Positions 23,217 to 30,860 of a DNA stretch of 40,698 bases are shown in pieces. Within the stretch, counting starts at the first letter, position 1. The number at the start of each line of letters is the position of its first letter. The DNA lies in contig JAJDNM010000005.1 in NCBI GenBank assembly GCA_022340665.1, positions 1-40,698 of the forward strand. The letters are read 5' to 3'. The stretch is from Acidobacteriota bacterium. Lineage in GTDB: Bacteria; Acidobacteriota; Thermoanaerobaculia; Thermoanaerobaculales; Sulfomarinibacteraceae. The translations under genes and the position numbers were made by a program. The notes under the pieces were generated by a model that worked only from the letters and a program-made list of their open reading frames with translations, ran no database searches and was not told the DNA's origin.

Positions 23217-23395
23217 TATTCCACGTGGCACCGCATCCCCATTCTGTACCTGCGTCGAAAGCAACCGCATTCCCTCGGATAGGAGCAGATGATCCCGACC
23301 CCCCAAATCATCTTGGACACCATCCGGCTTGTCGCGTGCTTTCCGACCCTCCTGAGGACCCTCGCCAGGGAATGATAAAAAGCTGAGATTACCCC

Positions 23396-23424
23396 TTGAC
23401 AATCGAGAAAACGGCCGATACGTT
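23396..23424 (+). promoter_or_regulatory. Sigma-70-type promoter of the peptide cassette
   Basis: A perfect -35 TTGACA (23396-23401), exact 17-base spacer and -10 TACGTT (23419-23424, 3 of 6 consensus positions). It gives a leader of about 22 bases before ATG 23454. The 324 bases between 23130 and 23453 contain nothing else but the palindrome at 23205. Confidence 0.75.
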
Positions 23425-23453
23425 AGCTCCAAATACATGATGGAGGGCGGATC

Positions 23454-23654
23454 ATGTCAAAGAGAAAATTGGGCTTCCTGATCATTGCGGTCATGATTGT
23501 CGGTGCGATCGTGCCGGCTTTGATCGCCCCCAGCCTCTCCGAGGCTGCGGTTCAAAAGGTGGGTTGGATGGTCTACACGCCAAACCACCCCAATGGCTGC
23601 GCACCGCTGCCGTACGACTGCTACGTCATCTGGGTTTACCCGGACAACCCCTGA
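23454..23654 (+). CDS. 66-residue exported two-cysteine peptide (candidate precursor)
   Basis: A very small exported protein. Residues 1-31 form a strong signal peptide (KRK, then a long hydrophobic core, cleavage likely at LSEA/AV). The predicted mature peptide has only about 35 residues, is rich in Trp, Tyr and Pro, and has exactly two Cys (49 and 56) enclosing a six-residue Pro-containing loop, CAPLPYDC. It ends YVIWVYPDNP. It has a strong ribosome site (GGAGGG, 6 bases before ATG) and its own good promoter. A hairpin separates it from the downstream beta-propeller gene. I recognise no family. The layout resembles Bacteroidetes NVEALA-type small exported peptides beside beta-propeller proteins, but no NVEALA motif is present, so this is analogy only. 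Confidence 0.75.
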   Translation: MSKRKLGFLIIAVMIVGAIVPALIAPSLSEAAVQKVGWMVYTPNHPNGCAPLPYDCYVIWVYPDNP

Positions 23655-23660
23655 TCGAGG

Positions 23661-23683
23661 TTCGTCAGCTCCAATCTGACGAA
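23661..23683 (+). promoter_or_regulatory. Intergenic hairpin after the peptide gene
   Basis: TTCGTCAG (23661-23668) and CTGACGAA (23676-23683) are exact reverse complements with a 7-base loop, starting 7 bases after the peptide stop. No T-run follows, so it is better read as a processing, stabilising or attenuating element that favours the first gene over the two downstream. Confidence 0.7.
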
Positions 23684-23700
23684 TCCCATCAGGTGAGCCT

Positions 23701-24777
23701 ATGCGGCACGTCCTGAGAGTCGTGTTGCCCTGTGCCGGCGTAGTTCTCCTGTGCGCCGGAGTGCTGGCGTCGCCGGCCGACAAGGCCGGACCCACCTGCA
23801 GCGTCCAGTCCCTCAGCCTCGAAAACCCTGCCTACATGGTCGTCGATGCAGTCGTGCGCGGGGAGCGTCTGCTCCTGCCCGACTACACGAAAGGGCTCCG
23901 CGAAGTCGACCTTCAGACGGGCAAGGACCTCCGTTCGGTCCTCCCCATGGGCACCCAACGGGGCGAGGTCACCGGACCGCAACACCTGGGTTGTGGTTCG
24001 GAACGTTGCGTGGTCTGGGGTGACCGTTACTTCTGGGTCTACTATGACTCCAGGTGGCGATTCCTGCACGAGTACCCGGGTATGAACAGCGCCGCCAGCG
24101 GCCAGCCGCTGGTCTTCCCAGATCGTATGATCGTCTACGGGGTCGCCAGCCCGGAGGTATCGGGCGGCGGGGTTCCAGCGTATCTCTTCGTCCAGTACGA
24201 CGACGGGGAGATTCTGCCACTCCAGGAGTACCCGGCCTCGATGCCGATTCCGGAGATCGTCAAGCGGATCCACTTCCAGGGCGTTACGACCGGAGGTCTG
24301 GCGGAGCTGCCGGACGGAGGCTGGGTCTTCGTCGATCCGCGCAGCTATTCGGTCTTCGTCTTCGATGCCAACGATCGCCTCACCAGGGCGTGGCGAGGAA
24401 CCAACCCCCTCTTTCGGGCGCCAAATTGGGGGGCCTCGCCTCCCGTCTCCGATGATTCGGGACGTCAGGCGTACTCGCGATGGCAGCTCGCGCAACCGCA
24501 GGTGAAGCGTCCGGTCCCGCTCGGCGAAGATCTCCTGGCATTCGTCGTCGGGGTGCCCGACGGGCCGATGCGGCAACGCCACGAGCTGGACATCTACAAG
24601 ACGAGCGGCGAGCCGGTCGCAGTGGGCCTGTCGATCGACGGCGTCCGATCCGGACGGCTCATCATCGCGGACGCGGGCGCAGGTCGCCTGGTTCTCGTGG
24701 GACAAGAAACCTGGGAGCCGTCGGCCGCCACCACGGTCTGGCAGGTCGAAGTACCGCATCTTTCGGTCACGCAGTAG
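23701..24777 (+). CDS. Exported six-bladed beta-propeller-like protein
   Basis: A 358-residue secreted protein with a signal peptide (about 1-24, VLLCAGVLAS). The repeated strand pattern is that of a six-bladed propeller: YMVVDAVVRGERLLLPDYTKGLREVDLQTGK, CVVWGDRYFWVYYD, GGLAELPDGGWVFVDPRSYSVFVFDANDRL, LDIYKTSGEPVAVGLSI and RLIIADAGAGRLVLV. No enzymatic motif is seen. The ATG has AGGTGAG a few bases upstream. It is the second gene of the cassette that starts with the two-cysteine peptide and is followed after 18 bases by the large multi-domain protein. A role in binding, processing or export of the peptide is possible but untested. Confidence 0.75.
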   Translation: MRHVLRVVLPCAGVVLLCAGVLASPADKAGPTCSVQSLSLENPAYMVVDAVVRGERLLLPDYTKGLREVDLQTGKDLRSVLPMGTQRGEVTGPQHLGCGSERCVVWGDRYFWVYYDSRWRFLHEYPGMNSAASGQPLVFPDRMIVYGVASPEVSGGGVPAYLFVQYDDGEILPLQEYPASMPIPEIVKRIHFQGVTTGGLAELPDGGWVFVDPRSYSVFVFDANDRLTRAWRGTNPLFRAPNWGASPPVSDDSGRQAYSRWQLAQPQVKRPVPLGEDLLAFVVGVPDGPMRQRHELDIYKTSGEPVAVGLSIDGVRSGRLIIADAGAGRLVLVGQETWEPSAATTVWQVEVPHLSVTQ

Positions 24778-24795
24778 CAGGATTATGGGGATTTC

Positions 24796-27700
24796 ATGAA
24801 TCGCACCACGGTCATCATCATCACAGGGTTGGCGATGGCACTGGGCGTCGTAGCCTTCGGATCCGAGGTTGTTGCTCCGGACGGAACGGTTGTCACGGAT
24901 ATCGTGGCGGCGCAGGCGAATGACAGCACGACGTGGGTCCGGGTCGGCGCGGGTGTTCCGGTAGCAACGGTTGCTACGGCGGAGGGACAACTCGCCCTGC
25001 CGCAACTTGCCGTCGCCTCCTACCTCGTTCAGGACGCGGTCAGCGGCGAACCAGTCACGATCGGTTCGTTGACCTGGCTGGTTCCCGAAGCTCCAGAGAC
25101 TCTCACCACCGCGGAGTGGGAATCGAGCCGCGGGCACCTCGACCTTCATTGTCGCAACGGTGATCGCGTCGTCGTTGCCGCACGGGGTCATGCACCGGTG
25201 ACTACCCGGGTTGTGACCGACGGTCGACGTCACACGGTTCTGTTGCAGCCCCGATCCACGGTCACGATCGAGCTCGAGCCGGCGACTGCGGCTCAGATGT
25301 GGCTTGCTCGTGAAGATCAGATCGACGTCCTGACCCTGTTCGCGAACGTCGCCGCCAAGCACGATGTCCCCGAGGATGGCCGGATTGACGTGCCGGATCT
25401 CGATCTCGATGCAAGATATTTAGGCGTTGTCGTCGCGCATGGCAAGGCACCGGCGGTCACGATGTTCCGTGATGTCTCCGAACCGCTGACGGTGCAGCTG
25501 GCGGATGGTCTCGAAGTCACCGGCAGGGTACTCGACGAGGAGGGTGAACCATTTGCCGGGGCAAAGATCGACGTCCTCGGGCAGATTTCGGAACTCGACA
25601 GCTTTCGCTACAACCAACGTGGCCGGAGCTCGCCAAATGGCGAGTTCGCATTGGCAGGGCTCCTTCCGGGCGCGGTCCGTGTCCGCGCGTGTGCAGACGG
25701 CCTTGCCTGCGCAGAGGCCATCGTCGAGCTGAGCGAAGACGCCGCGAGCGAGCCGGTCACCCTGCAGCTGATTCCCGGTCGCGACATCGTGCTGGTTGTC
25801 GAGAACGAGATTGGCGAACCTGCCGCCGACGCGATCCTCTACTTCAAAGACCGGGTGTATCAGACCGACAGCAACGGCGAGCTGCGTGTGCCGGGTTTGT
25901 CGCGCGGCACGACCATACCGATCAAGATCTTCGGTACCGGATTCGGGTTCTGGGAGGGCAGCTTCGCGACCGACCGCGAGCGTGTCGTCATCACCGTCCC
26001 GGGCGGAGCGATCATCGAACGTCAGGTTCTTTCACCGAGCCGATTCGCAGCCGACGAGGTCATCGTTCGCTGGCAGGCCTACACCTCCACCGGTCGCGAG
26101 GGGAAGTCCGGCAAGGGAAGCTGGGATGCCGAGCACGGTATCGCCCGCGCATCGGGCCTCGAGGCCGGTACGTACTCGCTTTCGGTCAGGCTTCCCGGCT
26201 CGGCCACGATCACTTCCGAGCGTGTCACGGTGGCTCTCGGCGAGGAGTTGGCGCTTGCCCCGATCGTTCCGGACCGCGGCCTCGCGCTGGCCGGGCGGGT
26301 GCTCGATGCGGAGACTCTGCAACCCGTCCCCGGAGCCCGGGTCAAATGCGAACCTGGCTCGCCGGCAGTCTTCCGGGCACCGGAATTGCTCGGCGACGTG
26401 CCGAGAACTCTGACCGACGCCGACGGCATGTTTCTCCTGGAGGGTCTCGACCCGGGCACCTGCCGTGCAATCGTCAGCGCCTCGGGTTACGCTACGTGGC
26501 GGCTCGACGGCGTCGAGCCTGACGACGTTGGTTACGACATCGGAGACGTGGAGCTCGACGCCGGCATGACGATCGTCGGTCAGGTCTACGACCGGATGGA
26601 TCGTCCCGTCACCGGCGCGGTGGTGGAAATCACCGAGGCTGCCGCCTACGCATACTTCGCCGAAACCAAGGTTCGCACCGATCACGACGGCTATTTCCGC
26701 GCCGATCGCGTGCCGGTCGGCCGATGGAAGGTGACTGCCACGCACGGCCAGGAAACCGCATCCGAAACGGTCGAGGGCGACTCCCGGGAAACGGTGGTGG
26801 CGGATCTCATGCTCGGTGGCATCCGCATCGAAGGCGAGATCTGGCTTGGCGACGATCGGGCGCCGGGAGGCACTCTGGTCCTGACCACCGAAGGAGCGCA
26901 GGCTCCCGGTGTCGTCGTGATGATGCAGCGGGTCACCGATGATCGACAGATCTTCGGCATCGACCAACAGCCGGTACAGTTCACGGTCGGCACCGACGGG
27001 CGGTTCTTTGGCTCGGGCCTCCAGGCAGGTCAGTACTGGGCGTCCTACACCCCTCCAGGCTCGGGCGCCGCGCCGATCACCAAGTCTCTCGTCGTTCCGC
27101 AGGTCGAGACTTATCGGTGTGCGATCCAGTATGCGGATGCAGCCGTCGAGGGATACGTCGTCGACGACGACCACAATCCGGTAGCCGGGGCGATGGTCCT
27201 CGCCAGCGTCGGCGAGAACGCTCAGGACGTCACGGCCTATACCGACGGGGAAGGCCGCTTCTCCGTGCGCGGTCTCGAGCCAGGCCACCTGGTGCTGACG
27301 GCCAGCCACACCGACTTCGCGCCATCCGACCCGTCGGAGCTCGAGATCCGCGACGGTTCCGTCGAGGGACCGGTTGTGCTCGAGCTCCAACCGCACGACG
27401 GCGCCAGCGTGTTGCTCGCAGTCAACACCCTCGCCGGCTCGGCCGGTGGCGCACCAGTCTATCTCGTGGGGCCCGAAACCTCGACCGGTTTCACGGATGG
27501 GGGCGGCTTGGCGACCTTTACCGGCATCCCTGCCGGCAGCTATCGTCCATGCGGCATCGCGTATGGCGGAGCCACCGGTTGCGGTCCGAATTTGATGGTC
27601 GACAATGGCGAGCAGCTTCAGGCTCAGCTCGATCTCGGCCAGGGTGGATACATCGATGTCTACCTGGATGATGACGCGGCCGGTTTCGCATCTTCGAAGA

Positions 27701-27936
27701 ACGTCGTAGTGGCGGCCGCGAAGCGGGGGCCGAGGATTCGGGTCACGACTGCCGACGGCGTCGATCTTTCGAGCCTTCTGTTCATGGCGAGCCCGCCGCA
27801 ACAAATGAGCGGTGGCGTCCGTATCGGACCGCTGCAGCCCGACGACTACATCGTCACGGTCACCACCGAGCTCGGACCACGGCAGGGCCAGGTTCAGGTC
27901 CGCGAGGGCGAAGGAGTTTCACTCGACCTGCGGTGA
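24796..27936 (+). CDS. 1046-residue exported protein of repeated carboxypeptidase-regulatory-like domains
   Basis: A very large exported protein with a signal peptide (about 1-23) followed by at least six beta-sandwich units of the carboxypeptidase-regulatory-like (CarboxypepD_reg/Cna-B-like) type. Unit hallmarks are GRVLDEEGEPFAGAKIDVLG, then TDSNGELRVPGLSRG; GRVLDAETLQPVPGARV, then TDADGMFLLEGLDPG; GQVYDRMDRPVTGAVVEI, then TDHDGYFRADRVPVG; and GYVVDDDHNPVAGAMVLA, then TDGEGRFSVRGLEPG. No membrane anchor, LPxTG or barrel domain is seen at the C-terminus. It would be periplasmic or surface-located with an adhesive or scaffold role. It ends the peptide cassette, 20 bases before a strong terminator. 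The minus-strand frames inside it are shadows of its codon bias. Confidence 0.85.
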   Translation: MNRTTVIIITGLAMALGVVAFGSEVVAPDGTVVTDIVAAQANDSTTWVRVGAGVPVATVATAEGQLALPQLAVASYLVQDAVSGEPVTIGSLTWLVPEAPETLTTAEWESSRGHLDLHCRNGDRVVVAARGHAPVTTRVVTDGRRHTVLLQPRSTVTIELEPATAAQMWLAREDQIDVLTLFANVAAKHDVPEDGRIDVPDLDLDARYLGVVVAHGKAPAVTMFRDVSEPLTVQLADGLEVTGRVLDEEGEPFAGAKIDVLGQISELDSFRYNQRGRSSPNGEFALAGLLPGAVRVRACADGLACAEAIVELSEDAASEPVTLQLIPGRDIVLVVENEIGEPAADAILYFKDRVYQTDSNGELRVPGLSRGTTIPIKIFGTGFGFWEGSFATDRERVVITVPGGAIIERQVLSPSRFAADEVIVRWQAYTSTGREGKSGKGSWDAEHGIARASGLEAGTYSLSVRLPGSATITSERVTVALGEELALAPIVPDRGLALAGRVLDAETLQPVPGARVKCEPGSPAVFRAPELLGDVPRTLTDADGMFLLEGLDPGTCRAIVSASGYATWRLDGVEPDDVGYDIGDVELDAGMTIVGQVYDRMDRPVTGAVVEITEAAAYAYFAETKVRTDHDGYFRADRVPVGRWKVTATHGQETASETVEGDSRETVVADLMLGGIRIEGEIWLGDDRAPGGTLVLTTEGAQAPGVVVMMQRVTDDRQIFGIDQQPVQFTVGTDGRFFGSGLQAGQYWASYTPPGSGAAPITKSLVVPQVETYRCAIQYADAAVEGYVVDDDHNPVAGAMVLASVGENAQDVTAYTDGEGRFSVRGLEPGHLVLTASHTDFAPSDPSELEIRDGSVEGPVVLELQPHDGASVLLAVNTLAGSAGGAPVYLVGPETSTGFTDGGGLATFTGIPAGSYRPCGIAYGGATGCGPNLMVDNGEQLQAQLDLGQGGYIDVYLDDDAAGFASSKNVVVAAAKRGPRIRVTTADGVDLSSLLFMASPPQQMSGGVRIGPLQPDDYIVTVTTELGPRQGQVQVREGEGVSLDLR

Positions 27937-27955
27937 CTTGATCGAGCAATAGCAC

Positions 27956-27986
27956 AAGGGGGCGGCTTGAACCGCCCCCTTTCCCT
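27956..27986. terminator. Strong intrinsic terminator between convergent genes
   Basis: AAGGGGGCGG (27956-27965) and CCGCCCCCTT (27972-27981) form a perfect 10-bp stem with loop CTTGAA, followed by TCCCTTT. The A residues on the left side are few, so it serves mainly the plus strand (peptide cassette) and may partly serve the convergent gene. Confidence 0.85.
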
Positions 27987-28016
27987 TTGCGATGCTCGGT
28001 GGTTTCCGTTCGCGAC

Positions 28017-30302
28017 CTATCGCCGACGTGTGGGGACTGGACGCTTCGTCGGTCCACCGCTTCTTTGGAGCTGTTGCGTCCGGATGTCTCCACGCTGCCG
28101 TCCGCCATAAGCCCTGTTGAGAGAACCGGGCGTCGTCGCCGGTCGGGTCGCCGGGCGTTGCCCGGTGGTTGGCCGCGATCCCGTGGACGGCCGGGTCGAG
28201 GGTCGCGTGTCGACCGAGGGACGAGTTGAGGGTCGCGTGTCGGCCGATGGACGGGTCGAAGGTCGTGTGCTCGGCCCCGGCAGGGTTTCTCTGCCGGGGA
28301 CGTCAACCGTCGACCACCCTCCCTGGCCGCGTCGGTCCCAGCTGCCGTCATCATTGCGCCGGTAGACGTTTCCACTGCGGTCGGTATAGATGTTGTTGTC
28401 GCGATCGCGCGCCACTGCAGGGCGGCGATCCGGTGTCACGCGATCTCGGGTGGTGGCCACCCGGTCCGAGTTCGCGGGTCGCGCGTAGATGTTGTTGTTC
28501 GGTCGGGTCCGTCCGTAGGGAGTGGGATGGGGACGGCTCGCAGCAGCCGACCCGTGAAGGTAACCGTGGCGGTAGCCCGCCCGGTAGCCGGCGCCGTAGC
28601 CGTACCACGGATAGGGTCGGTACCAACCCGGGCCCCACCAGCCGCCATGCCAGTGGCCACCCCATCCCCATCCGCCGAATCCGACCGAAAAGTTGAACGG
28701 ACCGGTCGACCAACTGAGGCCGAAGCCCCAGCCGTACCACGGGTTCCACCGCACGTGAAAGCCCCAGGTCGAATGGTGGGGATAGTAGTAGCGTGGTCCC
28801 CAGTAGGGTCGGTAGTACCAGCCGGTGCCATAAACCACACAGCCGTGCGCGATATAGCTCGACGTATAGCCCGGTGTGTAGCCCACATAGACGACTTCCG
28901 GCGTCGACTCATAGACCTTCACATAGGTAACGTTGTAATGAGGGTTCGACGGAGGGATGGTGTAGATCTCGTCCGGTACGTTCTTGCAGACCATCCAGGG
29001 TCCGGTGGCCGACGTGGATTCATACCAGATGCCCTGGTCACAGCAGTAATATCTACTACCCGACTTGATGACCGCAGCCGAGGTGTTGACCGCATAGGTC
29101 ATGCGGGTACCCTCGACAGGTTGAAACTGTGGTGTGCCGTCGTACTCAACGCTGAATGATGCTCCGGCGTTCGTTTTGACTGCCGCGGTCTGCGGTACGG
29201 CCTGTTCGAGCAGCGCCTCCTGCGCCTCGTCGGTGCCGGCCACCGATGCGCGGAGATAACCGACGTCCGACTCGGCCGGAATCTCCGAGAACTCCACCGA
29301 CAGTTCGTCGTTCGCCACCCAGATCCACGGACCCAGATCGAGGTCTTTCGTACGGTACCAACGACCCGAGAGCAACGCATAGTAGTCCTGGCTCGCGATC
29401 TCGAAGAGCACGTCGGAGTCGGTATTCGACACCATCATCACCTCGCTCGCCGAGAACGGTTCGAGCTTCGGTTGGCCATCGATAAAGATCAGCTCCGCTG
29501 GCACCGTCGACACCACGATCTCCGGAATGCGCTTGTCGGTTGCTTCGGCCTTGGACGCGTCCTGTTCCTGCTGCTGTTTCTTGAGCTCGTCGTCGACCCT
29601 CTGGACATCCTTCGGCAGATCACCGGCCAGCTTCCAGGGGCCCTTGATCGAGGGGGATTCGAACCAGCGCGTGTCCGACGCCAGGTAATAGGAGTTTTTG
29701 TGTTTCAGGATCACGTACGGGGTGTTGACCACCCGTTCGAGCGACGAGCCATCGACGTCTTCCAGCTTCGGCTCGCCGTCGATCAGAATCAGCACCGCAG
29801 GTTCGTATTTGACGATGATCTCCGGCGGCGCGTGTTTCAGGTCAGCCTCGGAACGCTGAACGATTTCGGCGTCTTCGAGCAGCGGCACGAGGCGGTCGAG
29901 TTCGATCTCCAGGTCCCAGGTGGGGATCTTTTGCTCGAGAAACGATGCCAGCCTCTCTCGATCTCCCTCTGACGTCTCGGGGAAGGCCACGGACGGGACC
30001 TCGATATCGAAAAAGCTCACCATGCGGGTGTCGCGATTGACGTCAAATCGGCCGCTCAGCCAGACCGCACCATAAATCGGCGCGTCTTCGCCCTTGGCGA
30101 TGGACACCGCCGCCCGCGCGTCAAATGTGTTGTTCGTCCAGGAATCGATCTGCGGCTCGAACATGGTCACGGTGAACAGATCGCCTCTCATGACCTGCGG
30201 CCACATCTTGGTTGTATCATCGTTTTCGGCGACGACTGTTCGAGGGACCGCTGCGATCGCGATCGCCACCACCATCGCCACGAGCACGGCTCTCTTGATC
30301 AT
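28017..30302 (-). CDS. Large envelope protein with Gly/Tyr/Trp-rich core and S-T-R-P tail
   Basis: A 761-residue exported protein with a signal peptide (about 1-25). The first half has repeated beta units of similar pattern: PPEIIVKYEPAVLILIDGEPKLEDV and PEIVVSTVPAELIFIDGQPKLEPF, each followed by a YYLAS.TRWFES...GPW or YYALLSGRWYRT...GPW motif, then YYCCDQGIWYES.SATGPW. About residues 480-610 are extremely rich in Gly, Tyr and Trp. The tail (about 690-740) repeats STRPS/DTRPS units and is strongly basic. Similar proteins are labelled carbohydrate-binding family V/XII in databases, a label I cannot verify here. GGGGAGG precedes the ATG. Confidence 0.78.
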   Translation of the reverse strand: MIKRAVLVAMVVAIAIAAVPRTVVAENDDTTKMWPQVMRGDLFTVTMFEPQIDSWTNNTFDARAAVSIAKGEDAPIYGAVWLSGRFDVNRDTRMVSFFDIEVPSVAFPETSEGDRERLASFLEQKIPTWDLEIELDRLVPLLEDAEIVQRSEADLKHAPPEIIVKYEPAVLILIDGEPKLEDVDGSSLERVVNTPYVILKHKNSYYLASDTRWFESPSIKGPWKLAGDLPKDVQRVDDELKKQQQEQDASKAEATDKRIPEIVVSTVPAELIFIDGQPKLEPFSASEVMMVSNTDSDVLFEIASQDYYALLSGRWYRTKDLDLGPWIWVANDELSVEFSEIPAESDVGYLRASVAGTDEAQEALLEQAVPQTAAVKTNAGASFSVEYDGTPQFQPVEGTRMTYAVNTSAAVIKSGSRYYCCDQGIWYESTSATGPWMVCKNVPDEIYTIPPSNPHYNVTYVKVYESTPEVVYVGYTPGYTSSYIAHGCVVYGTGWYYRPYWGPRYYYPHHSTWGFHVRWNPWYGWGFGLSWSTGPFNFSVGFGGWGWGGHWHGGWWGPGWYRPYPWYGYGAGYRAGYRHGYLHGSAAASRPHPTPYGRTRPNNNIYARPANSDRVATTRDRVTPDRRPAVARDRDNNIYTDRSGNVYRRNDDGSWDRRGQGGWSTVDVPGRETLPGPSTRPSTRPSADTRPSTRPSVDTRPSTRPSTGSRPTTGQRPATRPATTPGSLNRAYGGRQRGDIRTQQLQRSGGPTKRPVPTRRR
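28170..28275. repeat. 30-bp period coding repeat of the S-T-R-P tail
   Basis: The unit GGTCGCGTGTCGGCCGATGG recurs with changes at about 28201 and 28231, and in more diverged form at about 28171 and 28261, a 30-base period. Each encodes ten residues of the minus-strand gene (TRPSTRPSxD type). The tail probably varies in length by slippage. Confidence 0.7.
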
Positions 30303-30423
30303 TCATAGCCTCCCCGGCTCCGCATGAGCCGTCACCAGCCCCGTCGCCGTGGCGAGGATCCTGCAGCTTCGCCTTGATTGCCCCTCAAGCGAGTCCTAAA
30401 CGTTGCGGGATCGCAGGTGATGT

Positions 30424-30765
30424 TCAGGCGCCGAACGACGCGACCGCCAACTCCTCGTCATCGAACATCTCGAAAACGCCGACCAGCTGGGCCATGGTCA
30501 ACAGCTTGCGCGCCTTGATGTTGGCGTTCAACAGCTTGACCTCGGCGTCGTGTGATGTGGCCGTCACCTTGCTTCGGATGAGCTCGCCGAGACCCGAGGA
30601 ATCAATCGTGCTCACGGTTTCCAGATTGATCAACAGTTTCTTGCCGCCGCCATCAAGTTCTTTGACGAGCGCTTCTCGAAGCGCCACGTCGCCGGTGCCG
30701 ATGGTGAGCTTGCCGTCGAGATCGAGTATCGCGACGTCACCCACCTTGCGATTGGTGATATCCAT
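30424..30765 (-). CDS. STAS-domain anti-sigma factor antagonist
   Basis: A 113-residue single STAS domain like SpoIIAA/RsbV. VAILDLDGKLTIGTG, then LLINLETVSTIDSSGLGELI and VKLLNANIKARKLLTMAQLVGVFEMFDDEELAV match the fold. The phosphorylatable serine is in DSSGLG (Ser56/Ser57). It would bind an anti-sigma kinase when dephosphorylated. A SpoIIE-type phosphatase that could act on such a protein is encoded at 9359, but no kinase or sigma factor is seen in the window. ATG 30765 has GAAGGGA upstream and gives the family N-terminus; the longer frame is not needed. Confidence 0.9.
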   Translation of the reverse strand: MDITNRKVGDVAILDLDGKLTIGTGDVALREALVKELDGGGKKLLINLETVSTIDSSGLGELIRSKVTATSHDAEVKLLNANIKARKLLTMAQLVGVFEMFDDEELAVASFGA

Positions 30766-30860
30766 GTCAGTCCCTTCGGGCTCTCGCGGCGGGCGAACCC
30801 GCGCCGAGCGTGGAAAAGTCGAGACATTATCGCACAATTACGGCCAAAAGCCAGCAACTT

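Noticed and set aside
23689-25362. 557-codon open frame on the minus strand
   Set aside because: It spans two plus-strand genes and their junction, has no ribosome site and no domain; the plus-strand genes have signal peptides and good starts.
26032-27804. 590-codon open frame on the minus strand
   Set aside because: It is the shadow of the carboxypeptidase-regulatory-like protein; its composition is Arg/Asp/Gly-rich without any recognisable motif.
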